Shown in pieces: positions 24,736-32,356 of a DNA stretch of 35,014 bases. Origin of the DNA: Streptomyces triticagri (lineage in GTDB: Bacteria; Actinomycetota; Actinomycetes; Streptomycetales; Streptomycetaceae); contig NZ_QUAK01000112.1 of the NCBI RefSeq assembly GCF_003429565.1, positions 1 through 35,014 on the forward strand, in the 5' to 3' direction. Position 1 is the stretch's first letter, and every line of letters starts with the position of its first letter. Made by a program: the position numbers and the translations under genes. Below the pieces are notes generated by a model that did not search any database, was not told the DNA's origin, and worked only from the letters and a program-made list of their open reading frames with translations.

Positions 24736-25053
24736 GGCTGCTACCTCTCTTGGTGTTTCGGACACTTGTGCTTGTGAATGTGAACGCTTTCACGAATCCC
24801 TCCGCAAGGGAAGGGGCGACCACCAGATGACTGGCGTCGTCCTTGCGTTTGAGGAGGGGGTTCGGGCTCTCTGTGGGGCCGGTGGTGCGGGCCGTCCTGA
24901 GCGCCATGTAGAGATTCGCAAACCTCGGCTGCGGATACAACCCCTTCCGAGAAGTTTTTTTTGATTCCTCGGTGTCGACTAGGTCACAGCCGTACTTCCA
25001 TGGGGTGGACCCTGGCCTAAACGTTCGAGTGAAAGGACTTTAGGCCCTTCCAC
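24736..25053. other. 318-bp wblE upstream region without a gene
   Basis: This holds the wblE promoter and 5' leader on the minus strand. Notable parts: a CRP-like site (24779-24794), an A8 run on the minus strand (24955-24962) that is out of character for this GC-rich DNA, and an imperfect inverted repeat GAGTG-AAAGG/CCTT-CCACTC (25027-25055) overlapping the stop codon of the lipid kinase gene, probably its terminator. I could not fix -10 and -35 boxes. Confidence 0.6.
24779..24794. promoter_or_regulatory. CRP/cAMP-type palindrome in the wblE leader
   Basis: TGTGAACGCTTTCACG has the TGTGA-N6-TCAC(A) architecture of Crp sites, with one mismatch in the ten defined positions. It lies 43 bases upstream of the wblE start codon. 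CRP control of the mycobacterial orthologue whiB1 is established; here it is inferred. Confidence 0.6.
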
Positions 25054-26022
25054 TCACACAATCACACGCAGTGCACGGCGAACGCCTGTGAACGTCACGC
25101 TCGTCCGCAGCCCCAGATGGTCACCGTCCATCTGCAGGGGCAGGGGCACCTTCGAATGCAAGGTGAAGCTCGAGAGGTCGTGGAGCGTGACCGCGTTCTT
25201 GCCGCGCGGGCCGCGTTCGGGCGTCGACATCAGCAGTTGGGTGCCGTAGCGGGTCACGGCGGGAGTCGAGAGTTTCTTGAGTCCGAGCACGTCGAGGCCG
25301 GTGTCGAAGGACGCGTCCGGCGTCGGATACAGCGGCTTGTTCCCCAGGAACGACCAGGGCGACGTGTTGCTGACTATGGACACGACCAGATCCTCGACCG
25401 GGTCCTCGCCCGGCCGGTCCAGGGTGATCGTCCCGTGCCGCCGGTCGGCCTCGCCGAGGAACTGGCGTACCACCTGGCGCACATACAGGGCATGTGTCGA
25501 GCGCTTGCCGCGCTCCCGCTGCTGCTCGACCCGGCCGACCACACCCGCGTCGAAGCCGAGGCCGGCGCTGAAGGTGAACCAGCGGGGCGGCACCGCCTCG
25601 TCCTCGGTGCCCGGGGTGCCTGCGGTCAGTCCGAGGCCGACCGTGCGTTCGCTGCCGGTGCGCAGGGCGTCGAGCAGGGCGCCGGTCGCCTCCACCGGGT
25701 CGTTCGGCAGACCGAGGGCGCGGGCGAACACATTGGTGGAGCCGCCGGGCACCACCGCGAGACCGGGCAGCGAGTCCGGCTGCGGGCCGGCGTGCAGCAG
25801 GCCGTTCACCACCTCGTTGACCGTGCCGTCGCCGCCGAGGGCGACCACAAGGTCGATGTCCTTGCTCTCCGCCGCCTGCCTGCCGAGGTCGCGGGCGTGA
25901 CCGCGGTACTCGGTGGTCACGGCCTCGAGCTTCATCTCGCTGGCGAGGGCGTGGATCAGTACGTCACGAGTGCGCGCACTGGTCGTGGTGGCAGCCGGAT
26001 TGACGACGAGGAGTGCACGCAT
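25054..26022 (-). CDS. Diacylglycerol kinase catalytic-domain lipid kinase
   Basis: 322-residue soluble kinase of the DgkB/YegS type, which phosphorylates diacylglycerol or a related lipid at the membrane surface. Seen motifs: LLVVNPAAT at the N-terminus, the nucleotide loop ALGGDGTVNEVVNG (61-74) and VPGGSTNVFARALGLP (91-106), all standard for the family. The C-terminal beta-sandwich continues to TFTGVRRALRVIV, giving a normal length. It probably recycles diacylglycerol to phosphatidate, but sphingosine or ceramide kinases share the same motifs. Divergent from the small membrane protein gene with a 73-base gap. Confidence 0.9.
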   Translation of the reverse strand: MRALLVVNPAATTTSARTRDVLIHALASEMKLEAVTTEYRGHARDLGRQAAESKDIDLVVALGGDGTVNEVVNGLLHAGPQPDSLPGLAVVPGGSTNVFARALGLPNDPVEATGALLDALRTGSERTVGLGLTAGTPGTEDEAVPPRWFTFSAGLGFDAGVVGRVEQQRERGKRSTHALYVRQVVRQFLGEADRRHGTITLDRPGEDPVEDLVVSIVSNTSPWSFLGNKPLYPTPDASFDTGLDVLGLKKLSTPAVTRYGTQLLMSTPERGPRGKNAVTLHDLSSFTLHSKVPLPLQMDGDHLGLRTSVTFTGVRRALRVIV

Positions 26023-26083
26023 GCGATGCAGCGTACCTACCGCCCTCCACCGGGCACAGGGCCAGCCCCCGGGCGGCCGGGGC

Positions 26084-26095
26084 TACCCTGCAGGG
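26084..26095 (+). promoter_or_regulatory. -10 element of a leaderless promoter
   Basis: TACCCT (26084-26089) is followed by 6 bases and then the GTG start of the membrane-protein gene, the same spacing as at the sensor-kinase gene. It implies translation without a leader; the AGGGG next to the start codon is too close to serve as a ribosome site. Confidence 0.6.
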
Positions 26096-26524
26096 GTGAG
26101 CAGGCTCGACGACACCACGAACGACCAGGGTCCCCGCCCCGTGCGGCTGACCGCCGCCGCCGCACTGGCCGCCCTCGAAGGGCTGGCCCTCGTGGCGGCC
26201 GGCGGCTATCTCCTCGTCGAGGGGGTCTTCGGCAGTCCGGACAGCGCCGAGCAGGCCGTGACCGGCGGCGTCACCATGATCGTGCTCGCCGCGCTGCCGC
26301 TGATCGCCGCCCGCGGACTGCTCAAGCTGCGCCGCTGGGCCCGCGGTCCGGTCCTGGTCACCCAGATCCTCGCGCTGCCCGTCGCCTGGCAGCTGCTGCA
26401 GGCGGACAGCCTGCTCATCCCCGGCGGTATCGCACTCGCCGCTGTGGCGATCACCACACTCGCCCTGCTGCTCAATCCGGAGTCCACCGAGGCCCTGGGC
26501 ATCGGGCCGCGCGACACGGCGTAG
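26096..26524 (+). CDS. Small four-helix membrane protein
   Basis: 142 residues. After a short polar start (SRLDDTTNDQGPRPVR) there are four hydrophobic helices (about 19-42, 55-72, 84-100 and 105-125), a positively charged loop RGLLKLRRWARG, and a polar tail ESTEALGIGPRDTA. This pattern is common in uncharacterised actinobacterial integral membrane proteins. The GTG start fits a leaderless promoter. Function unknown; the neighbouring lipid kinase and sigma factor do not clarify it. Confidence 0.75.
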   Translation: MSRLDDTTNDQGPRPVRLTAAAALAALEGLALVAAGGYLLVEGVFGSPDSAEQAVTGGVTMIVLAALPLIAARGLLKLRRWARGPVLVTQILALPVAWQLLQADSLLIPGGIALAAVAITTLALLLNPESTEALGIGPRDTA

Positions 26525-26554
26525 GCCCGTACCCGCCGCGTGCGGATACGGGCC
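26524..26554. terminator. Bidirectional terminator between membrane protein and sigma factor
   Basis: GGCCCGTA-c-CCGC (26524-26536) pairs with GCGG-a-TACGGGCC (26542-26554), 12 pairs around one mismatch, with a 5-nt loop. It lies directly at the stop codon of the plus-strand gene and 12 bases beyond the stop codon of the minus-strand sigma gene. Confidence 0.8.
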
Positions 26555-26566
26555 CGGGGCCGTCAC

Positions 26567-27589
26567 TCACTCCTCGACGAGGAGCTTCTCGCGGAGCTGG
26601 GCCAGGGTCCTGGCGAGCAGCCGGGACACGTGCATCTGGGAGATGCCGACTTCCTGGGCGATCTGCGACTGGGTCATGTTCGCGAAGAAGCGCAGCAGCA
26701 GGATGCGCTTCTCGCGCGGTGGCAGGTCCTCGAGCAGCGGCTTGAGCGACTCCCGGTACTCGACGCCCTCCAGAGCCTCGTCCTCCGCGCCGAGCGTGTC
26801 GGCCACCGCAGGTGACTCGTCGTCCGTGTCCGGGACGTCCAGGGACAGCGTCGAGTACGCATTGGCCGATTCGAGTCCCTCGAGGACCTCCTCCTCCGAG
26901 ATGCCGAGCTTCTGGGCCAGCTCGTGCACGGTGGGGGAGCGGCCGTGCAGCTGGGAGAGCTCCGCGGTCGCGGTCGTCAGGGAGAGCCGCAGCTCCTGCA
27001 GCCGGCGTGGGACCCGTACCGCCCAGCCCTTGTCGCGGAAGTGGCGCTTGATCTCGCCGACCACCGTCGGGGTCGCGTACGTCGAGAACTCGACGCCCCG
27101 CTCGGGGTCGAAGCGGTCCACCGACTTGATCAGGCCGATGGTGGCCACCTGGGTCAGGTCGTCGAGGGGCTCGCCGCGGTTGCGGAAGCGGCGGGCCAGG
27201 TGCTCGACGAGCGGCAGATGCATACGGACCAGGCGATTGCGCAGATCCGCGTACTCCGCGCTGTCCGGGGGCAGCTTGCGCAGCTCGAGGAAGAGCGCCC
27301 GCGCGCCGCTGCGGTCGTGCGGATCGTGCTTGTCGTGCCTGTCCTCGTGATCCGTCATGTGTCCCGCCCGTCGCCCGCCGTCGACCCGGCCGGTGAGCGC
27401 CTCATGCTCGCCCCCGTCATCACGTCCCGTCCGCCGTACCGCTTGCTCCTGAGATTCCTGTGGGTGCGGCCGGGCCTGCTGCTCCGGGATGCCGGCGGCG
27501 CGCGATGTGCCGTCCCTGCCGCCGGTGTCCGCGGCGGAGGGCCTGCGTGTGCCGTGCTCCCCGTCCCGCACGGGCCCGTCCCCGCTCAC
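26567..27589 (-). CDS. sigH: SigB/SigF-family stress sigma factor (SigH-like), with a shorter internal start
   Basis: Alternative sigma factor of group 3. Region 2 includes RMHLPLVEHLARRFRNRGEP and IGLIKSVDRFDPERGVEFST; region 3 HGRSPTVHELAQKLGIS; region 4 HTH MTQSQIAQEVGISQMHVSRL. A GTG at 27589 overlaps the anti-sigma stop as GTGA and gives 340 residues with a Gly/Arg/Gln-rich, disordered N-terminus. An ATG at 27358, preceded by GGCGGGA, gives 263 residues, the usual length. S. coelicolor SigH is known to exist in several sizes, so both starts may be used. The symbol rests on synteny with wblE and the anti-sigma gene. Likely roles are osmotic stress and differentiation. Confidence 0.88.
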   Translation of the reverse strand: MSGDGPVRDGEHGTRRPSAADTGGRDGTSRAAGIPEQQARPHPQESQEQAVRRTGRDDGGEHEALTGRVDGGRRAGHMTDHEDRHDKHDPHDRSGARALFLELRKLPPDSAEYADLRNRLVRMHLPLVEHLARRFRNRGEPLDDLTQVATIGLIKSVDRFDPERGVEFSTYATPTVVGEIKRHFRDKGWAVRVPRRLQELRLSLTTATAELSQLHGRSPTVHELAQKLGISEEEVLEGLESANAYSTLSLDVPDTDDESPAVADTLGAEDEALEGVEYRESLKPLLEDLPPREKRILLLRFFANMTQSQIAQEVGISQMHVSRLLARTLAQLREKLLVEE

Positions 27590-27999
27590 GCCGGCCCGGG
27601 TCCCGCGCCGCGCTGTTTGTAGAGGCTGATCGAGACCGTGCGGTCGTCGGCGACCGTCGATTCGACCTTGCCGGCGAGGGCCGAGAGCACCGTCCAGGCG
27701 AAGGTGTCGCGCTCGGGTGCCCGGCCGTCGGTGGTCGGCGCCGACACCGTGACCTCCAGGGAGTCGTCGACCAGGCGGAAGACGCAGCTGAGTACGGAGC
27801 CCGGAACGGCCTGCTGCAGGAGGATCGCGCAGGCCTCGTCGACCGCGATACGCAGATCCTCGATCTCGTCGAGGGTGAAGTCCAAACGTGCCGCGAGACC
27901 GGCCGTGGCCGTACGCAGCACTGAGAGATAGGCACCCGCAGCCGGCAGCCGGACTTCCACGAAGTCCTGCGTCCCGGGCTCGCCTGCGATCTGGGACAC
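27586..27999 (-). CDS. prsH: RsbW-type anti-sigma factor (PrsH/UshX-like)
   Basis: 137 residues, GHKL fold as in SpoIIAB/RsbW. Recognisable parts are VRLPAAGAYLSVLRTATAGLAARLDFTLDEIEDLRIAVDEAC and the C-terminal strand RTVSISLYKQR. The N-box is degenerate: the Asn that chelates Mg-ATP in SpoIIAB falls on Ile59 (DEACAILL), and no DxGxG loop is clear, so kinase activity is doubtful although sigma binding should persist. The GTG at 27999 follows GGAGGTGAG closely; an upstream in-frame TTG is not favoured. The stop overlaps the sigma gene (GTGA), which fits coupled synthesis of inhibitor and sigma factor. Confidence 0.85.
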   Translation of the reverse strand: MSQIAGEPGTQDFVEVRLPAAGAYLSVLRTATAGLAARLDFTLDEIEDLRIAVDEACAILLQQAVPGSVLSCVFRLVDDSLEVTVSAPTTDGRAPERDTFAWTVLSALAGKVESTVADDRTVSISLYKQRGAGPGPA

Positions 28000-28081
28000 C
28001 CTCACCTCCAAGGTGGTACAAGCTCATTCGAGTCGACGGTCCACCGCGGCGCAGCGGTGGGTCCGGCACAGCGTCGCACGG

Positions 28082-28143
28082 GGTGACGCTCCCGTGTTCC
28101 AGCGGTGACGCTATCGCGCTCCTCGGCTCCGTGTCCCGGTGAC
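28082..28143. promoter_or_regulatory. Direct GGTGAC repeats upstream of prsH-sigH
   Basis: GGTGACGCT occurs at 28082-28090 and 28104-28112, 22 bases apart (about two helical turns), and GGTGAC again at 28138-28143. They lie downstream of a minus-strand TACTAT hexamer (28164-28169) that may be the operon's -10. Repeats in phase suggest an operator; the binding protein is unknown. Confidence 0.4.
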
Positions 28144-28247
28144 CCCCGGCCTTCCTGTCACTCATAGTAGGCCTTCGGGTACGCACAGTGGCAGGGGTCT
28201 GCGGGCCCAATTGGGAAGAGCGCGCGCCGGGTTGACGTACCCAGGCG

Positions 28248-28508
28248 TCAGACGATCGAACCGTCCACGAAACACCACCGCCAATCCTCGCCCGGCTCGA
28301 AGCTGCGCATCACGGGATGGCCGGTCGCCTCGAAGTGCCCCGTGGCATGGCGCAGCGGGGACGAGTCGCAGCAGCCGACGTGCCCGCAGACCAGGCAGAG
28401 GCGCAGCTGCACGGGGTGGGCGCCGACGGCGTCGCAGGCCGGACAGCTCGCGCCGAGCGGCGTCGGTTCCGGCTGTGGCAGCAGGGCCACATGCTGGCAT
28501 TCATCCAT
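28248..28508 (-). CDS. UBP-type zinc-finger protein
   Basis: 86 residues, essentially one UBP zinc finger. Metal ligands are visible as CPAC (22-25), CLVCGHVGCCDSSP and the His cluster RHATGHFEATGHPV, followed by FEPGEDWRWCFVDG. In eukaryotes this fold binds the free C-terminal Gly-Gly of ubiquitin; in bacteria its partner is unknown. The ATG at 28508 is the only sensible start. It is divergent from the antiporter gene with 62 bases between. Similar stand-alone proteins are common in Streptomyces; the function here cannot be stated. Confidence 0.85.
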   Translation of the reverse strand: MDECQHVALLPQPEPTPLGASCPACDAVGAHPVQLRLCLVCGHVGCCDSSPLRHATGHFEATGHPVMRSFEPGEDWRWCFVDGSIV

Positions 28509-28570
28509 GATTGGCAGGTTACGTCGAGGCCCGCGGAACGGGACGTACTGCCGGACGGGATGTGCTGCCG

Positions 28571-30169
28571 ATGGAAACCCTGCCCCTGCTCCTCCTGGTC
28601 GCCGGGAGCACGGCCGTGGCCGGTGCCGCCCGGCGCACCCCGGTCCCCGCGCCCTTGCTGCTCGTCGCCGTGGGGCTGCTCGTCTCGTATCTGCCGGGAG
28701 TGCCGGAGTACGAGCTCGATCCGCACATCGTGCTGCCGCTGCTGCTGCCGCCCCTGCTGTACACCGCCGGTGTGGAGAGCTCGTATCTGGATCTGCGGGC
28801 CAACTGGCGTCCCGTGGCGCTGCTTTCGGTGGGGTACGTGCTCTTCGCCACAGTCGCCGTCGGGTGGGCGGTGCACCAGCTCGTGCCGGATCTGCCGCTG
28901 ACCGCGGCCCTTGTGCTCGGTGCGGTGATCGCCCCGCCGGACGCGGTCGCGGCCACCGCGATCGCGCGTCGGGTCGGACTGCCGTCCCGGATCACCACGA
29001 TCCTGCAGGGCGAGTCCCTGGTGAACGACGCCACCGCGATCACCGCCTACAAGGTGGCCCTCGCGGCGGCCGTGGGGGAGGGCGCGAGCTGGGCGGCGGG
29101 CGTCGGCGAGTTCGCGCTCGCCGCGGTCGGCGGGGTCGGGGTGGGACTCGTCCTGATGGTGCCGCTGCACTGGCTGCGCACCCATCTCGACGAGGCCCTG
29201 CTGCAGAACACGCTGTCGCTCCTGATCCCGTTCGTCGCCTATGCGGTGGCGGAGCAGGTGCATGCGTCCGGGGTGCTGGCGGTGGTGGTCGTGGCGCTGT
29301 ATCTCGGCCACCGTTCCTGGCAGGTGGACTTCGCGACCAGGCTGCAGGAGGCCGCGGTGTGGCGGATGGTCGGCTTCGTCCTGGAGTCGGCGGTGTTCGC
29401 GCTGATCGGACTGCAGCTGCCGGTGGTGCTGCGCGACCTCGGCGAGTACGCGGGCGTGCAGGTCGCCTGGTACGCGGTCGCGGTCTTCCTGATCGTGGTG
29501 GTCACCCGGTTCGTGTGGGTGTACCCGGCGACGTATCTGCCGCGGATGCTGTCCGCTCGGATCCGGGAGCGGGAGGCGGACACCGACTGGACGCGGCCGC
29601 TGATCGTGGGCTGGGCCGGGATGCGCGGGGTGGTCTCGCTGGCCATCGCCTTCTCCGTCCCGCTGACCGTCGACGACGGTTCGGACTTCCCGGCGCGGAA
29701 TCTTGTCCTGTTCCTCACCTTCACCACCGTGATCGGCACCCTCGTCGTGCAGGGACTGAGCCTGCCGGCCCTGATCCGCCGGCTGCGGCTGCCCCGGCGC
29801 GACGTCCGCGCGGACACTCTCGTCGAGGCGCAGGCCCAGAGCGAGGCCTCGGCGGCCGCGCAGCAGCGCCTCGACGAACTTCTCGCGGACGAGCACAACA
29901 GCCTGCCTCCGCCGCTCGCCGACCGGCTGCGCACCGTGCTCGAACGCCGCCGCAATGCGGTGTGGGAGCGGCTCGGCGCGGTCGACGCGGTGACCGGGGA
30001 GAGTGCGGACGACACTTACCGGCGGCTGGCCAGGGAGATGATCGCGGCCGAGCGCGAGGTGTTCGTGGCGCTGCGCGACCGGCGGCGCATCGACGACGAG
30101 ATGCTGCGGACCCTGCTGCGGAGGCTCGATCTCGAGGAGGCGGCGGCGTACCGGGAAGAGGAGCTGTGA
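28571..30169 (+). CDS. CPA1-family Na+/H+ antiporter
   Basis: 532 residues with about 12 membrane helices over the first 400. Ion-binding signatures of the NhaP/YjcE group: GAVIAPPDAVAATAI (Asp124) and GESLVNDATAI (Asn152-Asp153), plus WAGMRGVVSLAIAFSVP. The last about 130 residues form a charged cytosolic helical tail with long Glu/Arg runs, which may regulate activity. It exchanges cytosolic Na+ or K+ for protons and would contribute to pH and salt homeostasis. The ATG at 28571 is chosen because the first helix starts at once; an earlier start at 28511 adds a hydrophilic stretch. GGACGGGA lies about 12 bases upstream. Confidence 0.92.
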   Translation: METLPLLLLVAGSTAVAGAARRTPVPAPLLLVAVGLLVSYLPGVPEYELDPHIVLPLLLPPLLYTAGVESSYLDLRANWRPVALLSVGYVLFATVAVGWAVHQLVPDLPLTAALVLGAVIAPPDAVAATAIARRVGLPSRITTILQGESLVNDATAITAYKVALAAAVGEGASWAAGVGEFALAAVGGVGVGLVLMVPLHWLRTHLDEALLQNTLSLLIPFVAYAVAEQVHASGVLAVVVVALYLGHRSWQVDFATRLQEAAVWRMVGFVLESAVFALIGLQLPVVLRDLGEYAGVQVAWYAVAVFLIVVVTRFVWVYPATYLPRMLSARIREREADTDWTRPLIVGWAGMRGVVSLAIAFSVPLTVDDGSDFPARNLVLFLTFTTVIGTLVVQGLSLPALIRRLRLPRRDVRADTLVEAQAQSEASAAAQQRLDELLADEHNSLPPPLADRLRTVLERRRNAVWERLGAVDAVTGESADDTYRRLAREMIAAEREVFVALRDRRRIDDEMLRTLLRRLDLEEAAAYREEEL

Positions 30170-30181
30170 GTATCTGGCCGA

Positions 30182-30207
30182 CGGCCCGGGGGTGGTTGCG
30201 TGGGCCG
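30182..30207. terminator. Candidate terminator between antiporter and PLP enzyme
   Basis: CGGCCC (30182-30187) can pair with GGGCCG (30202-30207) across a 14-nt loop in the 42-base convergent gap. The stem is short, so this is tentative. Confidence 0.4.
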
Positions 30208-30211
30208 GGGT

Positions 30212-31114
30212 TCAGGGCTCGCGGCGGCCGGTGATCACTGCGGCGATCCGGGTGCCCGGGCGGAAGGCGCCCCGCTCGGCGAGTGACGTGAGGGCGAGGA
30301 GCATCTTGGCGACGTACAGACGCTCCACCGGCAGTCCGTGCCGGTCCTCGAAGTCCGCTGCGAACGCCTCGAGTTCGGGTGTGGAGCGGGCGTAGCCGCC
30401 GCAGTGGAAGCCGTCCTCGACGTGCCACTCGCCGCGTGGTCCGCCGAACGCCTCCTGCTGCAGCCGGGCCACCTCGGCGCTCAGGAAGCCGCCGCGCAGC
30501 ACGGCGACGCCGATCGCACGCTGTCCCGGGGCGAGGCCCGCGGCCAGGCCGGCCAGCGTGCCACCGGTGCCGCAGGCCACGCCGACCACGTCCGCGCGGC
30601 CGCGCAGCTCTGTGCCGAGGGGCAGACAGCCGGTCACGCCCAGGGTGTTGCTGCCGCCCTCGGGGACGATGTGCACCGGGCCCGTGAGGGCGGCGCCGGC
30701 CAGCACCTCGTCCAGGACGAGCGGGTCGGTCACTTGTCGATACGTCGATCGGTCGATGAAGTGGAGCCGCATGCCGTCGGCCGCGCACTGGGCGAGCGAT
30801 GGATTCAGCGGTCTGCCGGTCAGTTCGTCGCCCCGTACGAAGCCGACCGTGCGGAAGCCGAGCAGCCGGCCCGCGGCCGCGGCGGCGCGCAGGTGGTTGG
30901 AGTACGCGCCGCCGAAGGTCACCAGGGTGCGGTCCGCGGCGGCCGTCAGATTTGGGGCGAGTTTGCGCCATTTGTTGCCCGGGAGGGCCTGGTGGATCAG
31001 ATCGTCGCGCTTGAGCAGGAGGCGGATGCCGCGACGGGTGAAGCGCGCGTCCTCGATCTCCGTCAGGGGAGACGGGATGCTCGGCCGCAGGCCGTGGTCC
31101 TGGTGCGCGTTCAC
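30212..31114 (-). CDS. PLP-dependent ACC deaminase/D-cysteine desulfhydrase-like enzyme
   Basis: 300 residues, fold-type II PLP enzyme. GNKWRKL (46-52) gives Lys48 as the probable Schiff-base lysine, FGGAYSNHLRA follows as the substrate-carboxylate loop, and VGVACGTGGTLAGLAAG is the phosphate-binding glycine loop. Family members either open the ring of 1-aminocyclopropane-1-carboxylate or desulfurate D-cysteine; the sequence does not decide, and many such enzymes in non-plant bacteria act on D-cysteine. The GTG start yields the expected length. It lies 21 bases downstream of the amidase gene on the same strand, so co-transcription is likely. Confidence 0.85.
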   Translation of the reverse strand: MNAHQDHGLRPSIPSPLTEIEDARFTRRGIRLLLKRDDLIHQALPGNKWRKLAPNLTAAADRTLVTFGGAYSNHLRAAAAAGRLLGFRTVGFVRGDELTGRPLNPSLAQCAADGMRLHFIDRSTYRQVTDPLVLDEVLAGAALTGPVHIVPEGGSNTLGVTGCLPLGTELRGRADVVGVACGTGGTLAGLAAGLAPGQRAIGVAVLRGGFLSAEVARLQQEAFGGPRGEWHVEDGFHCGGYARSTPELEAFAADFEDRHGLPVERLYVAKMLLALTSLAERGAFRPGTRIAAVITGRREP

Positions 31115-31135
31115 CCGTCCATTGTCACCGGTGAG

Positions 31136-31726
31136 TCACTTCAGGCGCTCGGCAATGCGCTCGCGCATCGCGTCCATCGTGAAGCCGCGCGGATCGACCT
31201 TGCCCGGCTGCCATTCGAGGTGGCCGATCACCGATGGGGCGTTCCACCCGTGGACCCGGAGCAGGGCCGCCGACGCCTTCTCGATGGCCTCGAGCTGGGC
31301 GGCGGGCCAGGGGTCCTCGCCGTCGCCCAAGTTCTCGCATTCGAAGCCGTAGAAGTGGCGGTTGCCGTCCGTGTTCGCCTCGTTGTCCGGGGGGAGGCGC
31401 TTTTCGGCGATGACGGCGCGCAGGACGTCGTCATCGCCCATGCCGGCGTGATTGGCCCTGCCGTATCCGACGAGGTGGACCCGGCCGTCCTTGGTGATGA
31501 CGCCGTGACACAGCGGGCCCGGCAGCGAGGCGTATCCGTCACGGCAGATCTCGACCGTGCGTGCGCTGCCGGACGTCACCGTGTGATGGATCATCACGCC
31601 GTGCACCGGGCCCCAGGGGCCCTTGTGATTGCGGTTGTGCTCACGCCAGTTGCCGACCTCGACCACGGTCAGGCCCTCGTCCTTCAGGGCCTCGAGGAAC
31701 CGATCGGCAGACATGGGTGGGGCCAT
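31136..31726 (-). CDS. N-acetylmuramoyl-L-alanine amidase (Amidase_2), no signal peptide
   Basis: 196 residues. Amidase_2 fold: VMIHHTVTSG (first Zn-ligand His47), the central SLPGPLCHGVITKDGRVHLVG strand pair, FYGFECENLGDG, and the second ligand set IGHLEWQPGKVDPRGF (His169, with Lys176 and Asp178 at the T7-lysozyme catalytic and ligand places). It cleaves between MurNAc and the L-Ala of the stem peptide. There is no signal peptide or membrane anchor, so it resembles phage endolysins or acts in muropeptide recycling. The ATG at 31726 has GGGAG 8 bases upstream; a second ATG four codons in is possible. Confidence 0.87.
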   Translation of the reverse strand: MAPPMSADRFLEALKDEGLTVVEVGNWREHNRNHKGPWGPVHGVMIHHTVTSGSARTVEICRDGYASLPGPLCHGVITKDGRVHLVGYGRANHAGMGDDDVLRAVIAEKRLPPDNEANTDGNRHFYGFECENLGDGEDPWPAAQLEAIEKASAALLRVHGWNAPSVIGHLEWQPGKVDPRGFTMDAMRERIAERLK

Positions 31727-31841
31727 GGCCGTCTCCCTTGCGCAGTGCGGCGGCCGCTGGTCGCGAGCCGCCTCGTACGCCGCTTCTACCCCAATGTCCG
31801 GTCCCCGACCAGCCGTTCACCCCCGGAACGACTCGATCCGG

Positions 31842-32075
31842 TCAGCTCCTGAGGAAGCCGTCCCCGTTCGCCGCGATGTGTGATTCGAGGGCCTGCAAGG
31901 CCTGCTGGGTGGCCTGCGGGCTGCCGGTGCCGCGCTTCTCCTCGTAGTACGCGACGCCCAGCTTCTTGAGCAGGTCGGTGCCGGCGCGCTGCATCTGGAC
32001 CTCGTCGATCTTCTGCTTGCCCTGCGTGATGCCGCGCTGCGCCTGCTCCTTGGCGCGATCCAGGAAGCCAGCCAT
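31842..32075 (-). CDS. Small conserved helical protein of unknown function
   Basis: 77 residues. The N-terminal half is a charged amphipathic helix (LDRAKEQAQRGITQGKQKIDEVQMQR) and the C-terminal half, QATQQALQALESHIAANG, is a second helix. A strong GAGGAG site lies 8 bases before the ATG. I recognise it as a Streptomyces-conserved small protein but know no function. It points away from the shell-protein gene across a 281-base gap and lies 115 bases upstream of the amidase gene on the same strand. Confidence 0.8.
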   Translation of the reverse strand: MAGFLDRAKEQAQRGITQGKQKIDEVQMQRAGTDLLKKLGVAYYEEKRGTGSPQATQQALQALESHIAANGDGFLRS

Positions 32076-32356
32076 CGTCTTCTCCTCTTCGACGTGCGGT
32101 CGGTGCGTTGCACTCGGTGAACGGAGCGGCCGATCTTGGAGTTCCCCGCCGGCGGCCCCCTTTGCAATTGCCCGTATTTGCTCGCGCCCGACCGTGTGTG
32201 ATCACGCTTCGGGTCGGCCGCCGGCTCGATGGGCCGCTTCCCCGACCGCGGTGATCCATTCCCCCTCGTTTGTGTAATGGCGCAGACACGAAGCGTGCTG
32301 GAACGCTGCTTTCTGCACGTCAGCGCATTGCCGTTGCACGATCTGGAGGCACATAC

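Noticed and set aside
24925..24962. CTCGG/CCGAG hairpin followed by T8, resembling an intrinsic terminator on the plus strand
   Set aside because: The stem is 5 bp with an 18-nt loop and no plus-strand gene precedes it; the A/T tract is more likely part of the wblE promoter region.
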